DNA from: Pseudaeromonas sp041911695 | GTDB taxonomy: Bacteria > Pseudomonadota > Gammaproteobacteria > Enterobacterales > Aeromonadaceae | Assembly: GCA_041911695.1 (NCBI GenBank) | Contig: JAYROM010000050.1 | Span: 1-32,998 of the forward strand | Reading direction: 5' to 3' | Length of the DNA stretch: 32,998 bases | Part shown: positions 23,597 through 31,671 of the stretch, piece by piece | How the letters are laid out: every line of letters starts with the position of its first letter | Numbering within the stretch: the stretch's first letter is position 1 | Translations under genes and position numbers: made by a program | The notes under the pieces: generated by a model | What the model saw: only the letters and a program-made list of their open reading frames with translations | The model's database searches: none | Told to the model about the DNA's origin: nothing

Positions 23597-24478
23597 TCAG
23601 TGCATCACATGCTGCTGATCGTAGGCATGCACTTCATCAAAATAGGTGGCCAGGGTCAATTCACTCATTGGCTTGCGCTCGATATCCATCAACAGGGCAT
23701 CGAGCTCCTCAACCAGCTTGCCCGCCGCCTGCAACATCAACTTCAAGTGCGCCTCGGCACGCCCCGGCGCGGGCAGTTGCATGAACAGGGAGATCCCCGG
23801 GGTATAGAAGTTGCTCATCCGTGCAGGGTCGAAAGTCCCCGGCTTGACCATATTGGCCACACTGAACAGCACCTCGCCACGGCCATCCACTTCCAGATGG
23901 CGATGGAAGATATCCATCTCACCGTAGACAAAGCCCAGCTTCTTCAGGCAATACAACAGATCCTGACCATCGATATGGTGCCCTTCACGCGCCATGATGT
24001 TCATCAGGTAGAAGTCCTGCCATACCTTCTCGACCGGTGCCGCAGTTGGCATCACCGGCGACGCATCAATGGCCGGCGTCTCGACATCCATCACTGGTTC
24101 GTCATCCAGCGCACTCATCTGCGGCATCTGCATATGCATAGCCGGCTCGACCTTGGCCGCAGCCCCCGACTTGGCGGCCTTCGCCGGCTTGGCGGGTTTG
24201 GCCACTTTCGGTTGAGCTGTTATCTGGGGTTCATGATCGGGCATCTCATCCCGGCGGGAGACGACACGAACCTTGCCAATACCATCCTCATCAAAACCAT
24301 CCCCTGCCTGTGGGGCGGGTGTACCTCGCCGGGCGCCGGCGCCATTACTGACCCGTCCCAGCGGTTTTTCCTTAATCGGTAGGCGCTTGTTCTTGCGGTT
24401 GGTCCAAAGCCCGTGAATGACCAGTGCGGCAATTGCCAGTGCGCCAATGATGACCAAAACGATTCGCAAATCCTGCAT
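23597..24478 (-). CDS. zipA: Cell division protein ZipA
   Basis: A 293-residue protein from ATG 24478 (MQDLRIVLVIIGALAIAAL), giving the N-terminal membrane anchor with the N-terminus outside. A basic stretch (TNRKNKRLPIKEK) follows, then a long Pro/Ala/Lys-rich linker (about 90-150) and the C-terminal FtsZ-binding domain: DFYLMNIMAREGHHIDGQDLL, FGEMDIFHRH-like FVYGEMDIFHRH, SVANMVKPGTFDP, TPGISLFMQLP, and a final helix region. ZipA tethers FtsZ to the inner membrane at mid-cell. It is divergent from cysZ, as in E. coli. Confidence 0.95.
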   Translation of the reverse strand: MQDLRIVLVIIGALAIAALVIHGLWTNRKNKRLPIKEKPLGRVSNGAGARRGTPAPQAGDGFDEDGIGKVRVVSRRDEMPDHEPQITAQPKVAKPAKPAKAAKSGAAAKVEPAMHMQMPQMSALDDEPVMDVETPAIDASPVMPTAAPVEKVWQDFYLMNIMAREGHHIDGQDLLYCLKKLGFVYGEMDIFHRHLEVDGRGEVLFSVANMVKPGTFDPARMSNFYTPGISLFMQLPAPGRAEAHLKLMLQAAGKLVEELDALLMDIERKPMSELTLATYFDEVHAYDQQHVMH

Positions 24479-24707
24479 TGCAGCTTCTCTTTGTTCTTTT
24501 CTAAACGGTAAGCAGCGGAGTCTGTCGACAAGGCCCCATCCTGGATTGACACCAATCCATGTCATCCGGCCTGCGTATCACGGCCGATTTCGTTCTGCGT
24601 CGAAAAGGGGCCCGATCGCAACGCGCCATGACTTTACCAAATCAGGAATGTATTTGTAATATCTGTAACACTATTGTGCAGCGCATTGCTACGCGCCGGA
24701 TAACATT

Positions 24708-25436
24708 ATGAATAATCAAAGCGCCATTCACTACCTGGCTCAAGGCTGGCAACTGGCATTTCGACCCGGTTTACGTCGGTTTGTGCTGATCCCGTTATTA
24801 CTGAATCTGGTGCTGTTTGGCGCTGGTTTCTGGTTGCTGATCCGCCAGCTGGAACAACTCAGCCAACGCCTGCTGCAGTGGTTGCCCACCTGGATGGATT
24901 GGTTGAACTGGCTGCTGTGGCCGTTGGCGTTAGTGACCATCTTGTTGGTGTTCGGTTTTACCTTTGGCCTGGTTGCCAACTGGATTGCTGCACCGTTTAA
25001 CGGGCTGTTAGCTGAACAGGTCGAGCGCCAACTGACCGGACAGGCGCCGCCAGACAGCTCGCTGTGGTCACTGATCAAGGATGTACCACGCATCCTGCGT
25101 CGTGAATGGCTAAAGACCAAGCTGCTGCTGCCCAAGTTGATCGGCTGTCTGTTGCTGTTTCTTATCCCGCTGGTCGGACAAACCGTCGCCCCGGTATTGT
25201 GGTTCCTGCTCGGCAGTTGGATGGCCGCCGTGCAGTATTGCGATTATCCCTTCGACAACCACAAGGTACCTTTCCAGCAGATGCTGCAGGCCCTGCGAGG
25301 GCGGCGATGGACCACGCTACTGTTTGGAGCCCTGATCATGCTGCTGACCAGTATCCCGGTGATCAATCTGCTGATCATGCCGGTCGCGGTGTGCGCCGCA
25401 ACAGCCTATTGGGTAGACAACTTCCGCACACGCTAG
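24708..25436 (+). CDS. cysZ: Sulfate transporter CysZ
   Basis: A 242-residue inner-membrane protein with long hydrophobic segments near 25-50, 68-100, 140-175 and 200-230. It carries the family motifs LAQGWQLAFRPGLRRFVLIPLLLN, WIAAPFNGLLAE, LWSLIKDVPRILRREWLK and CDYPFDNHKVPF. CysZ allows high-affinity sulfate uptake for cysteine synthesis. It is divergent from zipA. Unlike in E. coli, cysK does not follow directly; mepK and ldtD lie between. Confidence 0.94.
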   Translation: MNNQSAIHYLAQGWQLAFRPGLRRFVLIPLLLNLVLFGAGFWLLIRQLEQLSQRLLQWLPTWMDWLNWLLWPLALVTILLVFGFTFGLVANWIAAPFNGLLAEQVERQLTGQAPPDSSLWSLIKDVPRILRREWLKTKLLLPKLIGCLLLFLIPLVGQTVAPVLWFLLGSWMAAVQYCDYPFDNHKVPFQQMLQALRGRRWTTLLFGALIMLLTSIPVINLLIMPVAVCAATAYWVDNFRTR

Positions 25437-25462
25437 ACCATCCCTACCCCGCATCAAACACA

Positions 25463-25484
25463 TCAGGCCGCTAATGCGGCCTGA
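25463..25484. terminator. Hairpin between convergent cysZ and mepK
   Basis: TCAGGCCGC, loop TAAT, GCGGCCTGA make a perfect 9-bp stem. A weak ATGGTTTA follows on the plus strand and TGTGTTTG on the minus strand, so it could end both transcripts. Confidence 0.55.
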
Positions 25485-25519
25485 ATGGTTTAACGGATCC
25501 GGACACTAGCTGCGACCGG

Positions 25520-26068
25520 TTACCAGGTGCGATGCGGCCCGGTATCCATGTGGACGAAATTGGAGCGCGGGTAGTAACCGACCCCGCCGGCCCGCAGCGA
25601 CACGGCCGCCTGGCGCAGTTGGGCAAGCGCCACCCCAGGGATATTGATATCCACGGCTTGGCCAGCCATATGCAGGCTCTTGCGCGCGACACCATGGCTG
25701 CGGTTACGCAGGCTGGCATTGGTTTGTGGTGAACGATAGCCACAGACCACCACTATCTCCTTTTGTACCCCCAGCTTGCGCTGCAACTCGAATAACTGGT
25801 CAAACAGACGATGATCGATCGGCATCTGTACATCGCCGGCGCGGTAGTCGCGGAACAACCAGTTGAACTCGTGTAACGAAGAGGAGAGATAGCTGCCATT
25901 TTCCCAGTAACAGGCCGACACCCGTTCACCGGTATTCGGATTGTAAAAACGCAACATACGTGCCGGTGCAGTCTGACTCGCTGCAGCTTTGCCGGCAAAC
26001 AGACTCCCTGCCACCAGGCAAGCGCCCCCGAGCAACAAATTACGACGACTGATTTCAAGATCCAGCAT
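25520..26068 (-). CDS. mepK: MepK (YcbK), murein endopeptidase cleaving 3-3 cross-links
   Basis: A 182-residue DUF882/M15-type peptidase. It has a twin-arginine signal (SRRNLLLGGACLVAGSLFAGKAAA), indicating export by Tat. The catalytic part includes NWLFRDYRAGDVQMPID, VVCGYRSPQTNASLRNRSHGVARKS with LHMAGQAVDINIPG (zinc His and Asp) and GGVGYYPRSNFVHMDTGP (final His). In E. coli MepK hydrolyses mDAP-mDAP bonds, the products of L,D-transpeptidases. Here it follows ldtD on the same strand by 178 bases, matching the E. coli ldtD-mepK neighbourhood. Confidence 0.94.
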   Translation of the reverse strand: MLDLEISRRNLLLGGACLVAGSLFAGKAAASQTAPARMLRFYNPNTGERVSACYWENGSYLSSSLHEFNWLFRDYRAGDVQMPIDHRLFDQLFELQRKLGVQKEIVVVCGYRSPQTNASLRNRSHGVARKSLHMAGQAVDINIPGVALAQLRQAAVSLRAGGVGYYPRSNFVHMDTGPHRTW

Positions 26069-26166
26069 ACAACAACATCCCTCGTGACGACCGGGCGCAA
26101 GTGTGAAACATCACACCGTCCGCACGATAACGATCCAACCGTTGTGCCGTCAACCGGCACAGACAG

Positions 26167-26194
26167 GAAACGGGCCTCATTGGAGGCCCATTTC
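26167..26194 (-). terminator. Terminator of ldtD
   Basis: GGGCCTC (26172-26178), loop ATTG, GAGGCCC (26183-26189) extend by GGAAA/TTTCC on the flanks with one mismatch. On the minus strand it lies about 55 bases after the ldtD stop and is followed by GTTTCC. Read-through to mepK is possible. Confidence 0.6.
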
Positions 26195-26246
26195 CCACAC
26201 TTTACGTCACCTTACTGTTTTCCACCGGATCCGGATCCCGGCTGGA

Positions 26247-27854
26247 TCACACTTTTTGATGGTGCAGCACCGAGGCCATGACCGGGTTGTTACCCTCATC
26301 CTTGCCCTGATCGAAACCGTAAATATCGTCGCGGAACTGAAGCTGACCAGAGGTATCCAGCCAGGTGCGCCAGTAGACGGTAAACACCGGTATCGGATCC
26401 TTGAGCTGTAACCACTTGGTGTTCTTGCTCTGAATCACCTTGGTCACCTGATCCGGCCCCCATGCCGACCCCTTCAACAGCAACTCCGCCAACTTGGGTG
26501 CCTGTTCAACCCGCACACAACCAGAGCTGATAGCGCGTTGCTCGGCATTAAACAACGCCGGATGCGCCGTCGAGTGCAGATAGATGGCATCATTGTTAGG
26601 CAGATAGAATTTGTACAGACCGAGTGCATTGTTGGTGCCCGGTTGTTGACGCAGACGATAGTGAAAACCGGTGTTGATCGCCTCATCCAGCGTGATCGAC
26701 GCCGGATCCACACGCTCACCTTCCGCATCAATGATATCAAAGCCCTCTTTGGCCAGCAGGGTTGGATCCTTGGCCAATTTGGGCACGATATCCTGTTGCA
26801 GGATCGTGGTTGGCACATGCCAGGCCGGGTTCAGGATCACGCTGGCAATCTGGCTATCCAGAATGGGCGTCTGACGCTTGAGCTGGCCGACAATCACACG
26901 ACTGGTGAGCACCGATTGATGATCCTGCACCATACGCAGTTGATAGGCCGGCAGATTGACCAACACATAACGACCGGTGGCCAGACGCGAGCCGGTATCC
27001 TGACGCAACATCGAGCGCGCCAGAATCACCGCCTTGCGCGCCGGCGTGACCCGCATCCAGGCCAGGGTCCGACGACCGATGACACCATCCGCGGTCAACC
27101 CGTGCATCGACTGGAAGCGCTTGACCGCATCGACCAGATCACCGCTGTAGAGATCGCCATTGAAAGGCGCACTTAGCAAGCCCCAGCGCTGCATCACCTC
27201 AGCCAACGGCGCCAGATCCGAACTCGGATCATCCGGATGCAATTTCAGGTCTGGCAGTTTCGGCCAATTACCCTGACGGGCCAGATCCAGCAATTGGATC
27301 AATTGTTGGCGCAGAGCGGCATAATCGGGCGAGTCGGCGTGCAGCGCCTTGACGTGCGCCAGCGGTTGGCTTCCAGTGACGACCTCACGCCAGGCACCAT
27401 AGTCCGCCGGCGTCGGAACCAGACTGACCTTCTTCAGTTGCAGTCGTTCCCGATCATCCCAGCTCAATGCACGCCACTGCGCGCGAAAGTGGTGGAGTGT
27501 CGCAAACACATCAGCATACAGGCGGGCCTGCTGGTCCGCGCTGCGATTCGAAGACAACGACAGCCACAGGTCGCCGAATGCCGGATGCACGTTGGCAACC
27601 GCCAGTTCCAGTAACTGCTGCGCCAGCTCGGCACGCACTTCAGTCGCCGGTAACGGCCAGTGCTGGGCGTTTAATTGTGTGGCCGCAGGCATCTCCTGGA
27701 CAATCGGTGCCGACGCCCGATCTTGCGCCAAGGCGGGCTGTAACAGCCCCCCGGCAAGAATCAGTGCAGCGGCCAACACACTGTATGATGCCTGTTCCGG
27801 GATCCCTCCCCGGCCCCTGTCAGCCCCTGTTGCGGCAACAGACCTTGTAACCAT
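26247..27854 (-). CDS. ldtD: LdtD (YcbB) L,D-transpeptidase
   Basis: A 535-residue exported enzyme. The signal segment is ASYSVLAAALILAGGLLQPALA after an unusually long (about 20 residues) N-terminal leader rich in Gly and Arg. The order is a scaffold domain (about 60-220), a peptidoglycan-binding domain (GDLVDAVKRFQSMHGLTADGVIGRRTL), and a YkuD catalytic domain with VIVGQLKRQTPIL, NPAWHVPTTI, YLHSTAHPALF and the Cys motif SSGCVRVEQAP. It forms 3-3 mDAP cross-links, giving beta-lactam tolerance and envelope repair in E. coli. The ATG at 27854 has AAAAGG directly adjacent, so the start is not well supported; translation may begin a few codons downstream. Confidence 0.92.
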   Translation of the reverse strand: MVTRSVAATGADRGRGGIPEQASYSVLAAALILAGGLLQPALAQDRASAPIVQEMPAATQLNAQHWPLPATEVRAELAQQLLELAVANVHPAFGDLWLSLSSNRSADQQARLYADVFATLHHFRAQWRALSWDDRERLQLKKVSLVPTPADYGAWREVVTGSQPLAHVKALHADSPDYAALRQQLIQLLDLARQGNWPKLPDLKLHPDDPSSDLAPLAEVMQRWGLLSAPFNGDLYSGDLVDAVKRFQSMHGLTADGVIGRRTLAWMRVTPARKAVILARSMLRQDTGSRLATGRYVLVNLPAYQLRMVQDHQSVLTSRVIVGQLKRQTPILDSQIASVILNPAWHVPTTILQQDIVPKLAKDPTLLAKEGFDIIDAEGERVDPASITLDEAINTGFHYRLRQQPGTNNALGLYKFYLPNNDAIYLHSTAHPALFNAEQRAISSGCVRVEQAPKLAELLLKGSAWGPDQVTKVIQSKNTKWLQLKDPIPVFTVYWRTWLDTSGQLQFRDDIYGFDQGKDEGNNPVMASVLHHQKV

Positions 27855-27999
27855 CCTTTTATCTACCCCGTTATCTCTTTTTACGCATATTCTTGCTCAT
27901 TCAACGCTGCGCAAGTGTTTCGATTTCACCGGCTTTAGTCAATCCGTTTCCATTGTCAGTCTCCGGGCAAAGTCACAGCTTTTCCCGATTTGCGTGTTG

Positions 28000-28061
28000 C
28001 ATTAGCTAATGAGCACATATGGTTATAACTTAAAATCACTTCAGATCGTGTCTGTTATGAT
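28000..28061 (+). promoter_or_regulatory. cysK upstream control region
   Basis: A perfect 12-base palindrome CATTAGCTAATG (28000-28011) is followed by AT-rich sequence (GGTTATAACTTAAAATCAC) and a TATGAT -10 candidate (28056-28061) without a good -35. This arrangement fits an activator-dependent promoter. CysB is the expected activator of cysK, but I cannot identify its loose site with certainty. Confidence 0.4.
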
Positions 28062-28099
28062 TATTCTGGATTTAACGCTTCTTACACAGGGACAGCACC

Positions 28100-29071
28100 A
28101 TGAGCAAGGTATACGAAGATAACTCGTTGACTATCGGCCACACCCCGCTGGTCAAACTGAACCGTGTCATCACCACCGGCAACGTATTGGCCAAGGTGGA
28201 AAGCCGTAATCCGAGTTTCAGCGTCAAGTGCCGTATCGGCGCCAACATGATCTGGGACGCCGAGAAGAAAGGTCTGCTGGGCCCGGGTAAGGAGATCATT
28301 GAACCGACCAGCGGCAATACCGGTATTGCACTGGCCTTTGTTGCCGCTTCACGTGGTTATCCGATTACCCTGACCATGCCAGCCACCATGAGTCTGGAAC
28401 GTCGCAAGCTGCTCAAGGCGCTGGGTGCCAATCTGGTGCTAACCGAAGGCCCGCTGGGCATGAAGGGTGCGGTGGCCAAGGCCGAAGAGATCCGTGACTC
28501 CGATCCAGAGCGCTATATTCTGCTGCAGCAGTTTGATAACCCGGCCAACCCGGAAATCCACGTCAAGACCACCGGCCCGGAAATCTGGGAAGATACGGAT
28601 GGTGCAGTCGACGTGGTGATTGCTGGTGTCGGTACCGGCGGTACGATCACCGGTATCTCCCGCTACCTGAAGCAGGTACAGGGCAAGGCGGTGATCAGCG
28701 TAGCAGTCGAGCCAAAAGAGTCACCGGTCATCAGCCAGAAGCTGGCGGGTCAGGAAATCAAGCCGGGCCCACACAAGATCCAGGGGATCGGTGCGGGCTT
28801 TATCCCGGGTAACCTGGATCTCTCATTGCTGGACCGCGTTGAACAGGTCGCCAGCGATGATGCCGTCGACATGGCGCGTCGCCTGATGCAGGAAGAGGGC
28901 ATTCTGGCCGGGATCAGCTCGGGTGCCGCTGTGGTCGCCGCCAAGCGCCTGGCTGAACTGCCGGAGTTTGCCGACAAGACCATCGTCGTCATTCTGCCAA
29001 GCTCTGGTGAACGCTACCTCTCCAGCGTGCTGTTCCAGGGGCTGTTCGGTGACCAGGAGCTGCAAGCCTAA
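28100..29071 (+). CDS. cysK: O-acetylserine sulfhydrylase A (cysteine synthase)
   Basis: A 323-residue PLP enzyme. The PLP lysine is K43 in NPSFSVKCRIG, preceded by the GHTPLVKLNR block. The substrate-binding loop is PTSGNTGIALAF, the phosphate-binding loop GVGTGGTITGISRYL, and the C-terminal ISSGAAV and LPSSGERYLS are present. It makes cysteine from O-acetylserine and sulfide. A good terminator follows. The position upstream of ptsHI-crr is the same as in E. coli. Confidence 0.97.
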   Translation: MSKVYEDNSLTIGHTPLVKLNRVITTGNVLAKVESRNPSFSVKCRIGANMIWDAEKKGLLGPGKEIIEPTSGNTGIALAFVAASRGYPITLTMPATMSLERRKLLKALGANLVLTEGPLGMKGAVAKAEEIRDSDPERYILLQQFDNPANPEIHVKTTGPEIWEDTDGAVDVVIAGVGTGGTITGISRYLKQVQGKAVISVAVEPKESPVISQKLAGQEIKPGPHKIQGIGAGFIPGNLDLSLLDRVEQVASDDAVDMARRLMQEEGILAGISSGAAVVAAKRLAELPEFADKTIVVILPSSGERYLSSVLFQGLFGDQELQA

Positions 29072-29104
29072 TCCCTCTTAGCTAGGCTGATTGCATCAAT
29101 ATTC

Positions 29105-29145
29105 AGACAGCGCCACGACCGGCGCTGTCTGCTTTTCTGTTTTTA
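29105..29145 (+). terminator. Rho-independent terminator of cysK
   Basis: AGACAGCGCC (29105-29114), loop ACGACC, GGCGCTGTCT (29121-29130) followed by GCTTTTCTGTTTTT. Confidence 0.92.
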
Positions 29146-29244
29146 TAACGCCATAACAGGCATAGCTCGAGATTCTTATCGGCAGCATGACATCACTCGG
29201 TATACACTGAGTTACATACGATATTGAGTCCATAAGACTAGCCA

Positions 29245-29275
29245 GTTACTTATTTTTCATGTAGAAATAAGTAAC
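29245..29275 (+). promoter_or_regulatory. Mlc/NagC-like operator upstream of ptsH
   Basis: GTTACTTATTT (29245-29255) and AAATAAGTAAC (29265-29275) are perfect inverted repeats with a 9-base centre. The core TTATTT-N9-AAATAA has the form of operators bound by the ROK repressors Mlc and NagC. Mlc controls ptsHI in E. coli, so the same regulator is likely. It has no T-run and is AT-rich, so it is not a terminator. Confidence 0.55.
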
Positions 29276-29344
29276 GCACAACCACGGTTCTAGCAGTACC
29301 GGAAACGATTTTTCCTTTCGTCATTGACTTCGCGCAAGGGTTTT

Positions 29345-29374
29345 CATGTGTAACGTATCAAAAGGTAACACATG
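29345..29374 (+). promoter_or_regulatory. CRP-like site and inverted repeat upstream of ptsH
   Basis: TGTGT-AACGTA-TCAAA (29347-29362) matches the CRP core TGTGA-N6-TCACA at 8 of 10 positions. The same stretch lies within a larger inverted repeat, CATGTGTAAC (29345-29354) against GTAACACATG (29365-29374), 9 of 10 paired. Possible -10 elements follow (TGCTATCC at 29391-29398, CATAAT at 29430-29435). The remainder of the 29146-29569 gap contains no gene and appears to be a long ptsH leader. Confidence 0.5.
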
Positions 29375-29569
29375 GATATTTTTTGTTGCATGCTATCCCA
29401 GCAGACTTTTGCTGGAAAAGACGGCAAGGCATAATCCGACCCGGTCGTGGTCTGAGTAGCCGAATCGATAAATCATATAACCGGAACCAGACACGCCGAC
29501 TCGCTGAACAGTTTTATACCGACAGGTCATGACAGAGACCGGTCGTCATCAACAACATTGGGGTGAAAA

Positions 29570-29827
29570 ATGTTTGAGAAATCTGTAGTCATTACCGCTG
29601 AAAACGGTCTCCACACTCGTCCGGCTGCCCAGTTCGTCAAGGAAGCCAAAGAGTTCCAGAGCGAGATCAACGTCATCAGCGGCGGCAAGTCTGCCAGCGC
29701 CAAGAGTCTGTTCAAGCTGCAGACGCTGGGTCTGACCAAGGGCACCACCGTTACCATCCAGGCAGATGGTCCGGATGCACAGAAGGCTGTTGAGAAGCTG
29801 GTTGCACTGATGGCTGAGCTGGAATAA
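29570..29827 (+). CDS. ptsH: HPr phosphocarrier protein
   Basis: An 85-residue protein with the active-site H15 in TAENGLHTRPAAQFVK and the S46-region SGGKSASAKSLFKLQTLGL. It accepts phosphate from EI and passes it to EIIA domains of sugar transporters. The stop codon lies in the loop of a 9-bp hairpin (29816-29836). The next gene ptsI starts 73 bases later. It has the length and sequence expected of a gammaproteobacterial HPr. Confidence 0.98.
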   Translation: MFEKSVVITAENGLHTRPAAQFVKEAKEFQSEINVISGGKSASAKSLFKLQTLGLTKGTTVTIQADGPDAQKAVEKLVALMAELE

Positions 29828-29836
29828 TTCCAGCTC
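29816..29836 (+). repeat. Hairpin over the ptsH stop codon
   Basis: GAGCTGGAA (29816-29824), loop TAA (the ptsH stop), TTCCAGCTC (29828-29836) form a perfect 9-bp stem. No T-run follows. It may protect the ptsH mRNA end or reduce read-through, so that HPr is made in excess over EI. Confidence 0.5.
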
Positions 29837-29900
29837 TACCCCTCACCGGCTTAACGGCAATACTTTCTGGTATCCACCCATTGCACTTACAGGTACGGCT

Positions 29901-31628
29901 ATGATCTCTGGAATCCTGGCATCTCCGGGCATCGCTTTTGCTAAAGCGCTGCTGCTGAAAGAAGAACCCATCGTCATCAACAACGAACTGGTCAGCGAAG
30001 GACAAATCGAGCAAGAAATTGCCCGTTTCTTCGATGCCCGCACCAAGTCTTCCCAACAACTGGAAGCCATCAAAGAGATGGCTGGCCGTACCTTTGGTGA
30101 AGAAAAAGAGGCCATCTTCGAAGGCCATATCATGCTGCTCGAAGATGAAGAGCTCGAAGGTGACATCGTTTCGTTGATTCGTGACGAAAAGTTCACTGCC
30201 GAACGCGCCATTCATCAGGCGATTGAACAATACGCCTCCATGATGGCCGAACTGGATGATCCGTACCTGCGTGAGCGTGCGACCGACTTCCGCGACATCG
30301 GCACCCGTCTGGTCAAGAACGCCCTGGGCATGAACATCGTCAACCTGAGCACCATCGATGAAGAAGTCATCCTGGTTGCCCACGACCTGACCCCGTCTGA
30401 AACGGCCCAGATCAACCTGAATTTCGTTCGTGGTTTCGTCACCGACATCGGTGGCCGTACCTCGCACACCTCCATCATGGCCCGTTCCCTGGAACTGCCG
30501 GCCATCGTCGGTACCAACGACATCACTGATCGCGTCAAGAGCGGTGATTTCCTGGTTCTGGACGCAATCCACAATCAGGTGCTGATCAACCCGGAACAGG
30601 ACCAGTTGAACAAGTTGCGCGATGCGCACAACAAGTTCCTGGCTGAAAAGGCTGAACTGGCCAAGCTGCGCGAACTGCCGGCTGAAACTGTTGACGGCCA
30701 CCGTGTTGAAGTCTGCTCCAACATCGGCACCATCAAGGATATGGACGGCGCACACCGCAATGGCGCGGAAGGTGTCGGTCTGTATCGTACCGAATTCCTG
30801 TTTATGGACCGTGATGCCCTGCCGACCGAAGAAGAGCAGTATCAGGCCTATAAGGAAGTCGCAGAGTCCATGCCGGACCACCCGATCATTGTCCGTACCA
30901 TGGACATCGGTGGCGACAAGGAACTGCCGTACATGAAGTTCCCGAAGGAAATGAACCCGTTCCTGGGTTGGCGCGCCGTGCGTATTTTCTTCGACCGCAA
31001 GGACATCATGCATACCCAGCTGCGCGCCATCCTGCGTGCGTCTGCCTACGGCAAGCTAAGTATCATGTTCCCGATGATCATCAGTGTTGAAGAGCTGCGT
31101 GCCCTGAAGAAGGAGATCGCAGGTCTGAAGGAAGAACTGCGTGCTGAAGGTCTGGCCTTTGATGAGAGCATCGAAGTCGGTGTGATGATCGAAACCCCGG
31201 CGGCGGCAATCATTGCCCGTCACCTGGCCAAGGAAGCAGACTTCTTCTCCATCGGTACCAACGACCTGACCCAGTACACCCTGGCAGTCGACCGTGGTAA
31301 CGAACTGATCTCCGGTCTGTACAACCCGCTGTCTCCATCCGTGCTGAACCTGATCAAGCAGGTTATCGACGCGTCCCATGCCGAAGGCAAGTGGACCGGC
31401 ATGTGCGGCGAGCTGGCTGGCGACGAGCGTGCTACGCTGCTGCTGCTGGGTATGGGTCTGGACGAGTTCTCGATGAGCGCCATGTCGATTCCGCGCGTCA
31501 AGCAGCTGATTCGCTCTGCGAACTATGCAGAGGTGAAGGCAATGGCTGAACAGGCTCTGGCGAGCGCGACAATTGCCGAAGTAGAAGCAACAGTCGATAA
31601 CTTTGTGAAGCAAAAGACTGTCTGTTAA
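29901..31628 (+). CDS. ptsI: Phosphoenolpyruvate-protein phosphotransferase (Enzyme I)
   Basis: A 575-residue protein matching E. coli EI in length. The phospho-histidine is H189 in DIGGRTSHTSIMARS. The PEP-binding barrel includes GAEGVGLYRTEFLFMDRD, RTMDIGGDKELPY, GVMIETPAAAIIA, FFSIGTNDLTQYTLAVDRGN and the active-site Cys motif WTGMCGELAGDE. It takes phosphate from PEP and passes it to HPr. It is co-transcribed with ptsH upstream and crr 43 bases downstream. Codon use is strongly biased to C/G-ending and preferred codons, typical of a highly expressed gene. Confidence 0.98.
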   Translation: MISGILASPGIAFAKALLLKEEPIVINNELVSEGQIEQEIARFFDARTKSSQQLEAIKEMAGRTFGEEKEAIFEGHIMLLEDEELEGDIVSLIRDEKFTAERAIHQAIEQYASMMAELDDPYLRERATDFRDIGTRLVKNALGMNIVNLSTIDEEVILVAHDLTPSETAQINLNFVRGFVTDIGGRTSHTSIMARSLELPAIVGTNDITDRVKSGDFLVLDAIHNQVLINPEQDQLNKLRDAHNKFLAEKAELAKLRELPAETVDGHRVEVCSNIGTIKDMDGAHRNGAEGVGLYRTEFLFMDRDALPTEEEQYQAYKEVAESMPDHPIIVRTMDIGGDKELPYMKFPKEMNPFLGWRAVRIFFDRKDIMHTQLRAILRASAYGKLSIMFPMIISVEELRALKKEIAGLKEELRAEGLAFDESIEVGVMIETPAAAIIARHLAKEADFFSIGTNDLTQYTLAVDRGNELISGLYNPLSPSVLNLIKQVIDASHAEGKWTGMCGELAGDERATLLLLGMGLDEFSMSAMSIPRVKQLIRSANYAEVKAMAEQALASATIAEVEATVDNFVKQKTVC

Positions 31629-31671
31629 TATCATTGGCAAAACATAACAACAACTCTTGGGAGCTAACGCT

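Noticed and set aside
25463..25484. REP-like repeat after cysZ
   Set aside because: A single small palindrome between convergent genes is better explained as a weak bidirectional terminator.
29751..31013. A 420-codon open frame on the minus strand opposite ptsI
   Set aside because: It is the mirror of the strongly codon-biased ptsI gene, has no family resemblance, and ptsI is certain on the other strand.
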